Below, one piece after another: positions 9,264 through 18,928 of a stretch of 46,405 nucleotides of DNA. Source of the stretch: Paenibacillus antarcticus (lineage in GTDB: Bacteria > Bacillota > Bacilli > Paenibacillales > Paenibacillaceae). The DNA lies in NCBI RefSeq assembly GCF_001637225.1, contig NZ_LVJI01000004.1, positions 1 to 46,405 on the forward strand, given 5' to 3'. The position numbers and the translations under genes were made by a program. Below the pieces are notes generated by a model, which was not told where the DNA came from, did no database searches, and saw nothing but the letters and a program-made list of their open reading frames with translations. Position 1 is the stretch's first letter; the number at the start of each line of letters is the position of its first letter.

Positions 9264-10118
9264 TTAAGCTTGGTTACTAGAACCGAACTCACGCATTTTT
9301 CCGATAACAGTTTGTTTGATTGCTTCGCGACCTGGTACGATGAATGTACGTGGGTCATATGCGTCTGGTTTCTCAGCAAGCACTTCACGAACTGTTTTTG
9401 CAAATACGATTTGGTTCTCTGTATTTACGTTGATCTTGGAAGTACCCAAGGAAATTGATTTCTTGATGTCAGCTTCAGGAATACCTGTACCGCCATGAAG
9501 AACCATCGGAATGTTTGTAGCATCACGAATTTCTTCCATTTCTTTGAATCCAAGGTTAGGTTCGCCAAGGTAAGGTCCATGTACGGAACCAAGTGCAGGA
9601 GCTAATGTATCGATGCCTGTTTCTTTAACGATACGAATACACTCATCCAACTTAGCATACATAATTCCACCGATAACGTCGTCTTCTTGACCGCCAACAG
9701 TTCCAACTTCAGCTTCTACAGAAACACCTTTTGCATGTGCATATTCAACAACTTTTTTCGTCATTTCGATGTTCTCATCAATCGGGTGGTGGGAACCATC
9801 GATCATAACAGATGAGAATCCAGCGTCAATCGCTTCTTTACATTTGTCAAAGCTAGAACCATGATCAAGATGGATTGCAACTGGTACAGTGATTTTCATA
9901 TCGTACAATAGGCCTTCAACCATTTTAACAACAGTCGTGAAACCGCCCATATGACGTGCTGCTCCCTCAGAAACTCCAAGAATTACTGGTGATTTTTCTG
10001 CTTCAGCTGCACCAAGAATCGCTTGAGTCCACTCCAAGTTATTAATATTGTATTGACCAACTGCATATTTCCCTTTAAGTGCTTTGTTCAACATGTCTGT
10101 CATAGATACTAATGGCAT
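9264..10118 (-). CDS. fba: Class II fructose-1,6-bisphosphate aldolase
   Basis: A 284-residue zinc aldolase that cleaves fructose 1,6-bisphosphate to DHAP and glyceraldehyde 3-phosphate. It starts [30 protein letters not shown]. The catalytic and metal region is [13 protein letters not shown] (H83, D85, H86), followed by [13 protein letters not shown], the GTVGGQEDD loop and [10 protein letters not shown]. It matches FbaA of Bacillus, which also neighbours spo0F. The ATG at 10118 follows AGGAGG. In B. subtilis a transaldolase gene separates fbaA from murAB; it is missing here. Confidence 0.97.
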   Translation of the reverse strand: MPLVSMTDMLNKALKGKYAVGQYNINNLEWTQAILGAAEAEKSPVILGVSEGAARHMGGFTTVVKMVEGLLYDMKITVPVAIHLDHGSSFDKCKEAIDAGFSSVMIDGSHHPIDENIEMTKKVVEYAHAKGVSVEAEVGTVGGQEDDVIGGIMYAKLDECIRIVKETGIDTLAPALGSVHGPYLGEPNLGFKEMEEIRDATNIPMVLHGGTGIPEADIKKSISLGTSKINVNTENQIVFAKTVREVLAEKPDAYDPRTFIVPGREAIKQTVIGKMREFGSSNQA

Positions 10119-10184
10119 GGTCCAATCCTCCTAAAAAATGTTGTTTTTGTCTATATTATTATGCCGACACCTCATACAAACTAT

Positions 10185-10193
10185 AGTATACCA
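10185..10193 (-). promoter_or_regulatory. Likely fba promoter, extended -10
   Basis: The minus strand has TGGTATACT (10193-10185), a TG-extended -10 element, about 65 bases before the fba start. No strong -35 is visible at 17 bases, which fits an extended -10 promoter. Confidence 0.5.
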
Positions 10194-10331
10194 CATCAGA
10201 TGAAAAATACTAAACAAGCATTTCAAATGAAAAAAGTGTATGTGGCAAGTCTATCGTCGGAAAGCCGCTCATACAGTATAAGTCAATATTCCCAATCCTG
10301 CTGTGCAACATAACACACCCCTATACGCAAG

Positions 10332-10370
10332 GATGAACGCATCCGTCCACTATGGACAGATGCGTTCATC
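10332..10370 (-). terminator. GC-rich hairpin between spo0F and fba
   Basis: GATGAACGCATC and GATGCGTTCATC form a perfect 12-bp stem, extended by CGTCC/GGAC-type pairing around the loop. There is no U tract on either strand, so it may be a Rho-assisted or mRNA-end structure and not a canonical terminator. Confidence 0.5.
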
Positions 10371-10446
10371 AAGATGATTCAGAAAATAAAGTATGCCCGT
10401 TACACTATCTAATCATAGAAAATCTGCATTAAGCAGAATTAATTCC

Positions 10447-10833
10447 TTATGCACGCTTCTCAAGTATGTTTTTCTTCAGCTGTGTGTTAACAGCTACTCG
10501 CATTTCATCAATATCAAATGGTTTCGTGAAATGCATAAGCGCTCCGAGGTCAGTCGCCTCTTTTATCATATCGAGCTCACCGTATGCAGTCATCATAATG
10601 ACTTTGATATCTGTATTGAGTTCTTTGATCCTTTTGAGAATCTCAAGTCCATCCATACCTGGGATCTTCATATCAAGTAACACTAAATCTGGTGACTCAT
10701 TCACAACCAGCTCTAATGCCAGTTTGCCGTTTGCTGCCTGAAAAGTATCGTACCCCTCACTACTAAACACTTCCATCAAAAGAATCCGTATACCGTTTTG
10801 GTCATCTACGATTAGTAATTTCTTCTTATCCAC
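10447..10833 (-). CDS. spo0F: Sporulation phosphorelay response regulator Spo0F
   Basis: A 128-residue stand-alone receiver domain with no output domain. The acidic pair is D10/D11 ([11 protein letters not shown]), the phosphorylated Asp is D54 ([11 protein letters not shown]), and the switch residues are T82 and K104 (MMTAYGE, HFTKPFD). H101 sits where Spo0F interacts with its kinases. Spo0F takes phosphate from sporulation kinases and passes it to Spo0B and then Spo0A. Length, sequence and the position between pyrG and fba match B. subtilis. A good sigma-H promoter lies upstream (10917-10944). Confidence 0.95.
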   Translation of the reverse strand: MDKKKLLIVDDQNGIRILLMEVFSSEGYDTFQAANGKLALELVVNESPDLVLLDMKIPGMDGLEILKRIKELNTDIKVIMMTAYGELDMIKEATDLGALMHFTKPFDIDEMRVAVNTQLKKNILEKRA

Positions 10834-10916
10834 CCGTTAACAACCCCCAGACACTGAACTTAAATTACTTTAATTCAAGATAATCCCTCATTTCTGAAGG
10901 GAATCCATATTATGTT

Positions 10917-10944
10917 ATTCTTCCTCTGCGATTCAAATTCCTTC
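10917..10944 (-). promoter_or_regulatory. Sigma-H promoter of spo0F
   Basis: The minus strand has GAAGGAATT (10944-10936), a 12-base spacer and GAAGAAT (10923-10917). This matches the sigma-H consensus RnAGGAwWW-N11-12-RnnGAAT at every fixed position. B. subtilis spo0F is known to have a sigma-H promoter. I found no perfect Spo0A box next to it. Confidence 0.75.
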
Positions 10945-10962
10945 TATATGTTTAAATTAACA

Positions 10963-11044
10963 TAAAAAAGGCCCCTCTAGTGATATTAACTACAACAAGT
11001 CTTATTACTCGACTTCATGACTGTAGCTCTATCCTAAAGAGACC
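10963..11044 (-). terminator. Long terminator hairpin after pyrG
   Basis: The minus strand pairs GGTCTCTTTAG with CTAGAGGGGCC (with G-U pairs). An inner stem (CTACA...GAAGTC with GACTT...TGTAG) is nested inside, and a T6 tract follows. It ends the pyrG transcript just before the spo0F promoter. Confidence 0.8.
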
Positions 11045-11058
11045 TTAACTAAAAGGGT

Positions 11059-12711
<1,653 letters not shown>

Positions 12712-12801
12712 TTATCGTAACCTATTACCGTTTCCTTACTCTTGATGGCCAATAACAATATGCGATTTATATCCAAATGCACAGTTTTTAACCCTATTTA
12801 A

Positions 12802-12842
12802 AAAACAAAAAAGTGACACCCGTAGTACGGGGGCACTTTTTA
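12802..12842 (-). terminator. pyrG leader attenuator (terminator)
   Basis: On the minus strand AAAAGTGCCCCCG and CGGGTGTCACTTTT form a hairpin (one mismatch and a bulged base) followed by T6-G-T6. The 5' strand of the stem carries CCCCC (12833-12829). This lies about 35-75 nt downstream of a start site beginning GGGC. In B. subtilis pyrG, CTP limitation causes the polymerase to add extra G residues at GGGC, and the poly-G pairs with a C-rich 5' strand of this hairpin to prevent termination. The arrangement here matches that mechanism. Confidence 0.8.
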
Positions 12843-12876
12843 TCAATTCAAAATTATTCAAGTTCAATCATAAGCC

Positions 12877-12913
12877 CATGCAATAGTTTACTCTGTGGCA
12901 TGTTCTGTGTCAA
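12877..12913 (-). promoter_or_regulatory. pyrG promoter with GGGC start
   Basis: On the minus strand, -35 TTGACA (12913-12908) and -10 TAAACT (12890-12885) are 17 bases apart. Seven bases further the RNA would begin GGGC (12877-12874), the initiation sequence required for CTP-sensitive reiterative transcription at pyrG. Confidence 0.8.
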
Positions 12914-12981
12914 GTCGCGAATACATTATTCTCAACTTCAACATAGCAAACTCTGATGCGTTCTTTGCAATAAATTAATTA

Positions 12982-13533
12982 TTACTTTTCGTCGGTATCA
13001 TCGGAGTCATCTGCGTCTTCATCATCTGTTGAATCATCATCAGCGTCATCCAAATCATCGTCTTCTAGCACAACTTCTTCTTCAGCTTCTTCCTCAGAAT
13101 CGTCATCGCTATAAACGTCGTCATGGTCTTCATCAATTCTGTCGAATTCTTCTGCTTCATCGCCAGCATATGTTTCTTCTTCGTCAGCGAAGTCGTCATC
13201 TTCCAAATCGTCATCGTCATCATTAATGATACGTGGACGCTTGGCATTAGAAATTGGATCTTCAGCACGGTCTACAGGATACCACCGTTTCAATCCCCAC
13301 AGATTAGTTCCTACACAAGCAAAACGTCCGTCGATATTAATCTCGGTATATAGCTGTGCAATCAAATCATTCATTTCTTTTTCATTTAGACCACGCTGTT
13401 TGGCTACTTCTGACATTAGATCAAGATAATAGTACGGCGTATTCACGGTCTTTAAAATAGCAAAAGCAAGATCAACCATAGGCATTTCCTTGATTCTTTC
13501 AGGATCAAGTTTTAAATGGAGTGGGGCACTCAC
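12982..13533 (-). CDS. rpoE: DNA-directed RNA polymerase delta subunit
   Basis: A 183-residue protein. The N-terminal HARE winged-helix domain covers about 10-95 (MVDLAFAILKTVNTPYYYLDLMSEVAKQRG). After about residue 103 there is a very acidic Asp/Glu tail that is probably disordered. Delta is found only in Bacillota; it increases recycling of RNA polymerase and transcription specificity. The start is a GTG (13533) behind AGAGGAAG with rather long spacing. It lies directly upstream of pyrG, as in B. subtilis, but pyrG has its own promoter. Confidence 0.95.
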   Translation of the reverse strand: MSAPLHLKLDPERIKEMPMVDLAFAILKTVNTPYYYLDLMSEVAKQRGLNEKEMNDLIAQLYTEINIDGRFACVGTNLWGLKRWYPVDRAEDPISNAKRPRIINDDDDDLEDDDFADEEETYAGDEAEEFDRIDEDHDDVYSDDDSEEEAEEEVVLEDDDLDDADDDSTDDEDADDSDDTDEK

Positions 13534-13655
13534 TTATGAACACTTCCTCTCACGCAATGTGCATATTTACACGTAATATCAATCAACATATCCATTAACA
13601 CAAATAAGTAAAACCTATTTGGGATTAAATTGCAAGTTTTTATGTTCGCAGATTG

Positions 13656-13679
13656 TTAACCCAGGTACAACAGGGTTAA
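13656..13679. repeat. Inverted repeat upstream of rpoE
   Basis: TTAACCC and GGGTTAA flank a 10-base centre. There is no T tract on either strand, so it could be an operator or RNA hairpin in the rpoE upstream region. No regulator can be assigned. Confidence 0.4.
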
Positions 13680-13702
13680 TAATTGCTCTTCACTATTACC
13701 AC

Positions 13703-13836
13703 GATAAAAAAGACAGGGGGTTCCCTGCCTTTATGACTGTATCCATTTCCCGAGGAAGAAACTCCTAAATGGGAGTGTCGTAAGAGCCATCTCGGTCTCT
13801 TCTGTCTATATTATGTACGCCGCTTCACTTTGACAA
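13703..13836 (-). ncRNA. Candidate short RNA or attenuated leader upstream of rpoE
   Basis: On the minus strand, -35 TTGTCA (13836-13831) and -10 TAATAT (13813-13808) are exactly 17 bases apart and predict a start near 13802. Only about 97 bases later a hairpin, GGCAGGG-AACC-CCCTGTC (13729-13712), is followed by TTTTTTATC, an intrinsic terminator. The RNA between can form CTCC-CATTTA-GGAG, or alternatively CCATTT with AAATGG, and CCGAG with CTCGG. It matches no riboswitch family I recognise. It could be a free RNA or a regulated leader for rpoE, whose start is about 170 bases beyond the terminator. It is predicted from sequence only. Confidence 0.5.
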
Positions 13837-13940
13837 CAAATCAGTGCCCATTTACAAAAATAAGGGCAAGTTCCCACTCCCACAGGACTCCATGTTCATA
13901 GAATATCCCAGCATGGTTCTCAAGAGGGGGAAGGCTCAAC

Positions 13941-15152
13941 ATGGACTACACTCGATTTATTCAGATGTTGCTCGAAGAAACCGATCGTCGCAACCCAGTC
14001 GAAGAGAAACGTATTATGACCTTTCTCAATCCCCGACATTATTTTGCCTATCATCGGGAATTAAACAGGCTAAAAGCAAGCGGCATAAAATTACCCCATG
14101 TGCAGTCCTCCCATTTAATTAAATCCATTATCGCCCCCGTCTCAACTCGAAGTAAGTTTGCCATTAGATATAAAGATCTTCTGCTGCTAGAAGATAATAG
14201 GTCAATGAAAGTTCATGCTGTTCAGAGTAAAATCGATACCAATCCAGGAATCCCCTATGGCGTAAAGCAGATTCATGCTCCCCGTGCTTGGTCCACATCA
14301 ACCGGATATCGTATTAAAATCGGGGTCATTGATACGGGAGTAGATTTCCAACACCCTGATCTCCGACATTCACTATCCGGAGGCATTAATTTGTTGAACC
14401 GTAACATGTTACCTCTTGACGACAACGGTCATGGCACACATATTGCTGGAACTATTTCAGCAGCAAATAGCACAGAAGGTATGATGGGTGTCGCTCCACG
14501 GGCTATCATCTATCCTGTCAAAGCATTTGACCACAATGGCTCAGCCTATGTATCTGATATCATATTAGGCATTGATTGGTGTGTTCGTAATCATGTCCAT
14601 CTGATCAATATGAGCTTTGGTATGAAGACCCGAAGCCGAGCCTTACAGGAGATTGTCAATAAAGCTTACCTCTCTGGCATTTCGATTGTTGCTTCTTCAG
14701 GAAACGACGGCAAACGTCGAACGATCGACTATCCTGCCCGCTATTCACAGACCATATCTGTAGGAGCTACCGATCAGAACAGACGGATCGCACCATTCAG
14801 TAATCGAGGACAGTATATTGATATCTATGCTCCTGGAGATAAAATTATATCCTCATGGACACATGGTAAATATCATGAGATGAGTGGCACCTCTATGGCT
14901 ACTTCTCATGTAAGTGGAGCTATAGCGCTTTTACTTGCACAGAACAGTAGCCTCCAACCGGGAGAGATCAAAACACTTCTTCAGCGTACTTCTACACCTT
15001 TACGCTTACGTAAAGATCAACGACTTGATCGAGACTCAGGAGAAGTTAATGCCCTCCAATTACTAAGAGAAGGAATGAAACTTACTACCACGGGTGCAGA
15101 ACCTGTAACGGCTAGCCTTAAAACAAAGAAAAACCGCCCTTTCAAAATATAG
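13941..15152 (+). CDS. Subtilisin-like serine peptidase (S8), apparently not secreted
   Basis: A 403-residue protease with the full S8 triad: D131 in GVIDTGVD, H164 in NGHGTHIAGT and S318 in GTSMATSHVSGA. The oxyanion Asn is N255 in ASSGNDG. About 120 residues precede the catalytic domain without a hydrophobic signal peptide. They could be a propeptide-like region or an intracellular N-terminal extension. The closest general type is the intracellular or AprX-like subtilisin, though I cannot name the orthologue. The ATG at 13941 has GAGGGGGAAGG upstream. It is the only plus-strand gene between rpoE and argS, and is monocistronic with a terminator at its very end. Confidence 0.92.
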   Translation: MDYTRFIQMLLEETDRRNPVEEKRIMTFLNPRHYFAYHRELNRLKASGIKLPHVQSSHLIKSIIAPVSTRSKFAIRYKDLLLLEDNRSMKVHAVQSKIDTNPGIPYGVKQIHAPRAWSTSTGYRIKIGVIDTGVDFQHPDLRHSLSGGINLLNRNMLPLDDNGHGTHIAGTISAANSTEGMMGVAPRAIIYPVKAFDHNGSAYVSDIILGIDWCVRNHVHLINMSFGMKTRSRALQEIVNKAYLSGISIVASSGNDGKRRTIDYPARYSQTISVGATDQNRRIAPFSNRGQYIDIYAPGDKIISSWTHGKYHEMSGTSMATSHVSGAIALLLAQNSSLQPGEIKTLLQRTSTPLRLRKDQRLDRDSGEVNALQLLREGMKLTTTGAEPVTASLKTKKNRPFKI

Positions 15153-15166
15153 AAGGGCAGTTTTTG
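15131..15166. terminator. Bidirectional terminator between S8 peptidase and argS
   Basis: CCGCCCTTTC and GAAGGGCAG pair around AAAATATA, with T5 on the plus side and an A-rich 5' flank that gives T runs on the minus side. The last codons and stop of the peptidase gene lie within the hairpin. Confidence 0.85.
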
Positions 15167-15192
15167 TCATTATTCAAAGGTTTAAGTTGTAA

Positions 15193-16875
15193 TTACATTT
15201 TTTCTGGAGCCGTTACACCAATCATCTTCAGAACGTTAACAATAACCACACGAACTGCACCCAGCAAGGCAAGACGAGCTTGTGTTTGCATAACATCCTC
15301 AGTGATAACACGCTCCGCTTTGTAGTAACTATGCAACATAGAAGAAAGTTCATAGACATAACGAACCATTCTGTGGGGTGCGTAGTTATCCGCAGCAGTA
15401 GCAATTTCTTCAGGCAATTCCCCTATTTTACGAAGAAGATCATACTCACGATCATTATTTAGCTTAGTCAAATCAATGTCTGACAATGCCAATAACGTAA
15501 TGTTCTGTTCTTCTACTTGACGGAAAATGCTACAAATACGAGCATGCGCATATTGAACGTAGAATACTGGATTCTCATTAGACGTTGAAATAGCTAGATC
15601 CATGTCGAAATCTAGATGTGAATCCATGCTACGCATCGTAAAGAAATAACGAATGGCATCCACGCCAACTTCATCCATCAGATCTATCATCGTTACCGCT
15701 TTACCTGTTCGCTTAGACATTTTCACCTTTTCTCCGTCTTGGAATAAGCTCACCATTTGAGCAATCAATACGGTTAATTTCCCAGAATCATAACCTAATG
15801 AATCCATAGCAGCCTTCACACGTGGAATATATCCATGATGATCCGCTCCCCAAATGTTGATCATTTGGTCATATCCTCTACTATATTTATTGCGATGGTA
15901 GGCGATATCTGGTGTCAGGTAAGTATAGGTTCCGTCATTCTTCACCAATACGCGGTCTTTGTCGTCTCCGTAATCTGTTGTACGAAGCCATGTCGCCTCA
16001 TCCAATTCGTAAACTTCGCCTCTTGCCTTCAATTCTGAGAGCGCTACCTCTACTTGACCGTTCTCATATAGTGATGTTTCGCTAAACCATTCATCGAAGT
16101 GCACTCTAAAACGAGAAAGATCCCGTTTGATTTTAGCTAATTCTTTCTCCAAACCGTACGTACGTAAGAAAGCTGTGCGCTCTTCGGGGCTCATAGACAG
16201 TAAGGATTCGCCCTTTTCTGCTACCAGTTCTTTCGCAAATCCCTTTATATCTGCACCGTGATAGCCATCCTCAGGCATTTCGACATCTTGACCTAATTCT
16301 TGAAGATATCTTGCCTCAATTGATCTACACAAATTAACGATCTGATTACCCGCATCATTAATATAATATTCCCGTGTCACTTGGTATCCTGCAAAATCCA
16401 GTACATTACACAATGAATCACCCACTGCCGCTCCCCGAGCATGCCCTAAATGTAGCGTTCCTGTTGGATTGGCACTAACGAACTCGATTTGCACTCTTTT
16501 ACCTTGGCCTACATTACTCCGACCATAATCACTACCTTGTTCCAGAACCTGCTGCAATACAGGATAAAGGTACGTCTTTACTAAGGTAAAGTTAATAAAT
16601 CCAGGTCCAGCAATCTCTGCCTTCTCTATGTTCGCTTTCTTCAAATCCAAGTGATCTATAATGCTCTCCGCAATTTGACGTGGATTCTTTTTCGCAATCT
16701 TTGTGAGTTGCATAGCGATATTCGTAGCTAAATCTCCATGGGTCTTATCCTTTGGCACTTCAAGTGTAATCGTTGGAAGTTCTTCAAGGGTAACTAATCC
16801 AGCCGCTATCACAGCCGCTGCAATCGACTCCGATACCAATTGATTAATCTGCTCTAATGGATTTATTGTCATCAT
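15193..16875 (-). CDS. argS: Arginyl-tRNA synthetase
   Basis: A 560-residue class I synthetase. The N-terminal Add-1 domain is followed by the HIGH motif in ANPTGTLHLGHARGAAVGDS, the KMSKS-type motif VKMSKRTGK, and the C-terminal DALR helical anticodon domain (ASSMLHSYYKAERV region). Two ATG codons overlap at the start (16875 and 16872). The first overlaps the TGA of the upstream DUF1934 gene (ATGA), and AGGAGG lies 7-10 bases upstream, implying translational coupling. I see no T-box leader. Confidence 0.97.
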   Translation of the reverse strand: MMTINPLEQINQLVSESIAAAVIAAGLVTLEELPTITLEVPKDKTHGDLATNIAMQLTKIAKKNPRQIAESIIDHLDLKKANIEKAEIAGPGFINFTLVKTYLYPVLQQVLEQGSDYGRSNVGQGKRVQIEFVSANPTGTLHLGHARGAAVGDSLCNVLDFAGYQVTREYYINDAGNQIVNLCRSIEARYLQELGQDVEMPEDGYHGADIKGFAKELVAEKGESLLSMSPEERTAFLRTYGLEKELAKIKRDLSRFRVHFDEWFSETSLYENGQVEVALSELKARGEVYELDEATWLRTTDYGDDKDRVLVKNDGTYTYLTPDIAYHRNKYSRGYDQMINIWGADHHGYIPRVKAAMDSLGYDSGKLTVLIAQMVSLFQDGEKVKMSKRTGKAVTMIDLMDEVGVDAIRYFFTMRSMDSHLDFDMDLAISTSNENPVFYVQYAHARICSIFRQVEEQNITLLALSDIDLTKLNNDREYDLLRKIGELPEEIATAADNYAPHRMVRYVYELSSMLHSYYKAERVITEDVMQTQARLALLGAVRVVIVNVLKMIGVTAPEKM

Positions 16876-17294
16876 TTAATTTCCTCCTGTATATGTAAAT
16901 CTATTGCGAATTGTCCTGATAGATCATCGAATACATATAAATCATATGCAAATCTCACATGACCGTACATTCCCTCAATCTTTACATCCATATCCGTAGT
17001 AAAGGTTGAAAGGTTAAATGTCGTATATGGCGAGCGGTAAAAGCCAGGCAATCTCTTCTCATACTCAAAAGAGTGTTCTGACTGGACTTCGCCGTGGCGA
17101 ATTATTTTGACTTCATTGGGTGCGATCTTGATTGTGGTTCTAGTGGCTCCGCCCTGTGGACTCGCCTCTGGTTCCTCATATCGCACATACAGTACCGTGC
17201 CCTTCTGTATCAATTCAGCAGGCAGTTCCTGAACCACTTCTTCCCCATCTACGCAGCTGACTAGCCGTATCTGGGCTTGTGTTTTGTCTGACAT
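16872..17294 (-). CDS. ywiB: DUF1934 family protein (YwiB-like)
   Basis: A 140-residue protein of predicted all-beta, lipocalin-like fold. The C-terminal FRSPYTTFNLSTFTTDMDVKI-like segment (as RSPYTTFNLST) and IEGMYGHVRFAYDLYVFDDLSG are typical of DUF1934/YwiB, found upstream of argS in B. subtilis. No biochemical function is established. I prefer the ATG at 17294, with GGAG upstream, over an ATG at 17321 whose AGGA is too close. Its stop overlaps the argS start. Confidence 0.85.
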   Translation of the reverse strand: MSDKTQAQIRLVSCVDGEEVVQELPAELIQKGTVLYVRYEEPEASPQGGATRTTIKIAPNEVKIIRHGEVQSEHSFEYEKRLPGFYRSPYTTFNLSTFTTDMDVKIEGMYGHVRFAYDLYVFDDLSGQFAIDLHIQEEIK

Positions 17295-17321
17295 ATATCT
17301 AACAATCTCCAATCTGTACAT

Positions 17322-17594
17322 TCCTATTGTACTACTATAGCCAGTTCACCGATTCAATTCAAATAAAAATAATAACTACGGATGCCGCTACGATAACAGA
17401 TTGCCCTTCCAATCGCTGTTACCCTCTGATTTCCTGATTGTACCGCCTAGCGTTAGAAAACAACGCATATGCTGTCGAAGTACCCTTCCTATGGAAATCT
17501 TGTAGCCGAACGCTACCGCTTCTTTTAGTCTTTTTCATTATAAATAAACAGATACCCGTCCTATGTAGAGGGGTATCCACAATTAAATTTATTA
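17322..17594. other. Intergenic region between ywiB and the Asp-box protein gene
   Basis: This holds a short hairpin (GATACCC/GGGTATC, 17551-17577) with a moderately T-rich minus-strand tail that may end the upstream propeller gene. The rest shows no clear promoter, RNA or gene. A 39-codon minus-strand frame here has no ribosome binding site and was not accepted. Confidence 0.5.
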
Positions 17595-18773
17595 CTATTT
17601 CATCAATGAGAACTTCACATTCCAGCTAACGCCGCCATCCTTGGTCATATAGACTGCTGATTTATCAGAACTATTTACGACAGCTAACCAGCCTTTTTTA
17701 CTATTTGTAAAAGAAATTCTTGCATCATATCCTTCAATGGATGGTGTAATATTGGTCCATGACTTTTCTCCATTATATGAACGCCCAACAGATACAACAT
17801 CTCCAGCGGGTGATCCTCCAGCTAAGAAAGCCATATCGTTATCGATAAGCTGCATGTTTCCTGGATGTCCACCAGGCGAGGCTGGACCCTTCTGTGCTAT
17901 GGGCTTGCCACTACCTGGGGCAGGCCCTCCTCCCGCCGTATCTTGCGCGATAACACGATTCCAATGTGATCCTCCATCTGTACTACCATAGAGAGAATAG
18001 GATACTTGTGACATCCCGGCCTCTCCGTATAGTAAAGCCCAGACTTGATTACCATTGCTGTATATCTCTCCGCCATAATTACTGTCCGCAGCCACCTTCA
18101 ACTTAAGCGACCAATGTTTACCTCCATCTACCGTCTTCATGACCTTATAGCCTCCGCTTGGAATAACTACGATAGACCAGCCCGTTTTCATATTATTAAA
18201 TGAAGCGTATCGGTTATTCACAGGCGTTGGAATACGGGAGAAACTTTTACCTCCATCAACAGTTTTGTAGGCCGAAGTGGCAGTATAGCCGAACCCTTCC
18301 TGGTCATTCAGTAGATCTATCCGATCAAATGTAATGGTTGTGTTGACGTTCTTCCAATGCGATCCTCCATCGGATGTCTGAATCAAATATTTCTTTTGTT
18401 GGGAAGGTAACGTTGCTAGCGCCCACCCATTCTTATTGTCCGAGAAGTCTATTTGGACAATTTGCCATTGCCCTGTATATATTTCCTGCCAGTGGCATCC
18501 CCCATCGGAGGTACCTATAATAAAGCCATTACCAGAAGCTCTACCTATATGGTCATTCAGAAATTGAATATCTGTAAAGGAGAGTGCACTCTGACCTTCT
18601 CCCTGATGTTGCTTCTGTAACTGTTGTAGCAGACCATGATCTCCTTTTCCACAGATTGAGGCCGATGTAGCGGTTGCTAGAGTACCTGAACCGATGCTCC
18701 CTGAAGGAAGTAGTAACACCACTATTACAAGAATCCTTAGTAAATGATTAATTCTCTTTTTCTTCAAATCCAT
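17595..18773 (-). CDS. Secreted Asp-box beta-propeller protein (YCF48-like)
   Basis: A 392-residue protein. A basic N terminus and hydrophobic core (about 10-35) form a signal peptide. At least six Asp-box motifs follow: TSDGGCHW, TSDGGSHW, TVDGGKSF, TVDGGKHW, STDGGSHW and TKDGGVSW. This is the signature of sialidase/YCF48-type propellers. The spacing suggests six or seven blades, with a Gly/Pro-rich insertion (near 275-305) between two of them. No catalytic residues of a known glycosidase are evident, so a binding or assembly role is more likely than hydrolysis. It is monocistronic on the minus strand, downstream of speB behind a terminator. Confidence 0.82.
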   Translation of the reverse strand: MDLKKKRINHLLRILVIVVLLLPSGSIGSGTLATATSASICGKGDHGLLQQLQKQHQGEGQSALSFTDIQFLNDHIGRASGNGFIIGTSDGGCHWQEIYTGQWQIVQIDFSDNKNGWALATLPSQQKKYLIQTSDGGSHWKNVNTTITFDRIDLLNDQEGFGYTATSAYKTVDGGKSFSRIPTPVNNRYASFNNMKTGWSIVVIPSGGYKVMKTVDGGKHWSLKLKVAADSNYGGEIYSNGNQVWALLYGEAGMSQVSYSLYGSTDGGSHWNRVIAQDTAGGGPAPGSGKPIAQKGPASPGGHPGNMQLIDNDMAFLAGGSPAGDVVSVGRSYNGEKSWTNITPSIEGYDARISFTNSKKGWLAVVNSSDKSAVYMTKDGGVSWNVKFSLMK

Positions 18774-18847
18774 AGATCACACCCCCTGTTCTTAGTTATA
18801 TACCCTTAATCCATGATTCATCCCCACATCTGGCACCTATTTGCTGT

Positions 18848-18914
18848 AAAAAAAGAAACCTATTAGAAGCTCTGAAGAGGCATATGCTCTTAAAGCAGTT
18901 CTAAAGGTTTCTAT
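18848..18914 (-). terminator. Terminator after speB
   Basis: The minus strand pairs GAAACCTTTAGAA with TTCTAATAGGTTTC around a nested AAGAGCATATGCCTCTT hairpin, followed by T7. It separates speEB from the propeller gene. Confidence 0.85.
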
Positions 18915-18928
18915 GTGTTGTACTAATA

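Noticed and set aside
13656..13679. TTAACCC/GGGTTAA as a terminator
   Set aside because: No T tract follows on either strand. Kept only as an unassigned inverted repeat.
17322..17594. A 39-codon minus-strand frame beginning ATGAAAAAGACTAAAAG (about 17421-17540)
   Set aside because: No ribosome binding site, no recognised family and it overlaps a hairpin. It is probably chance.
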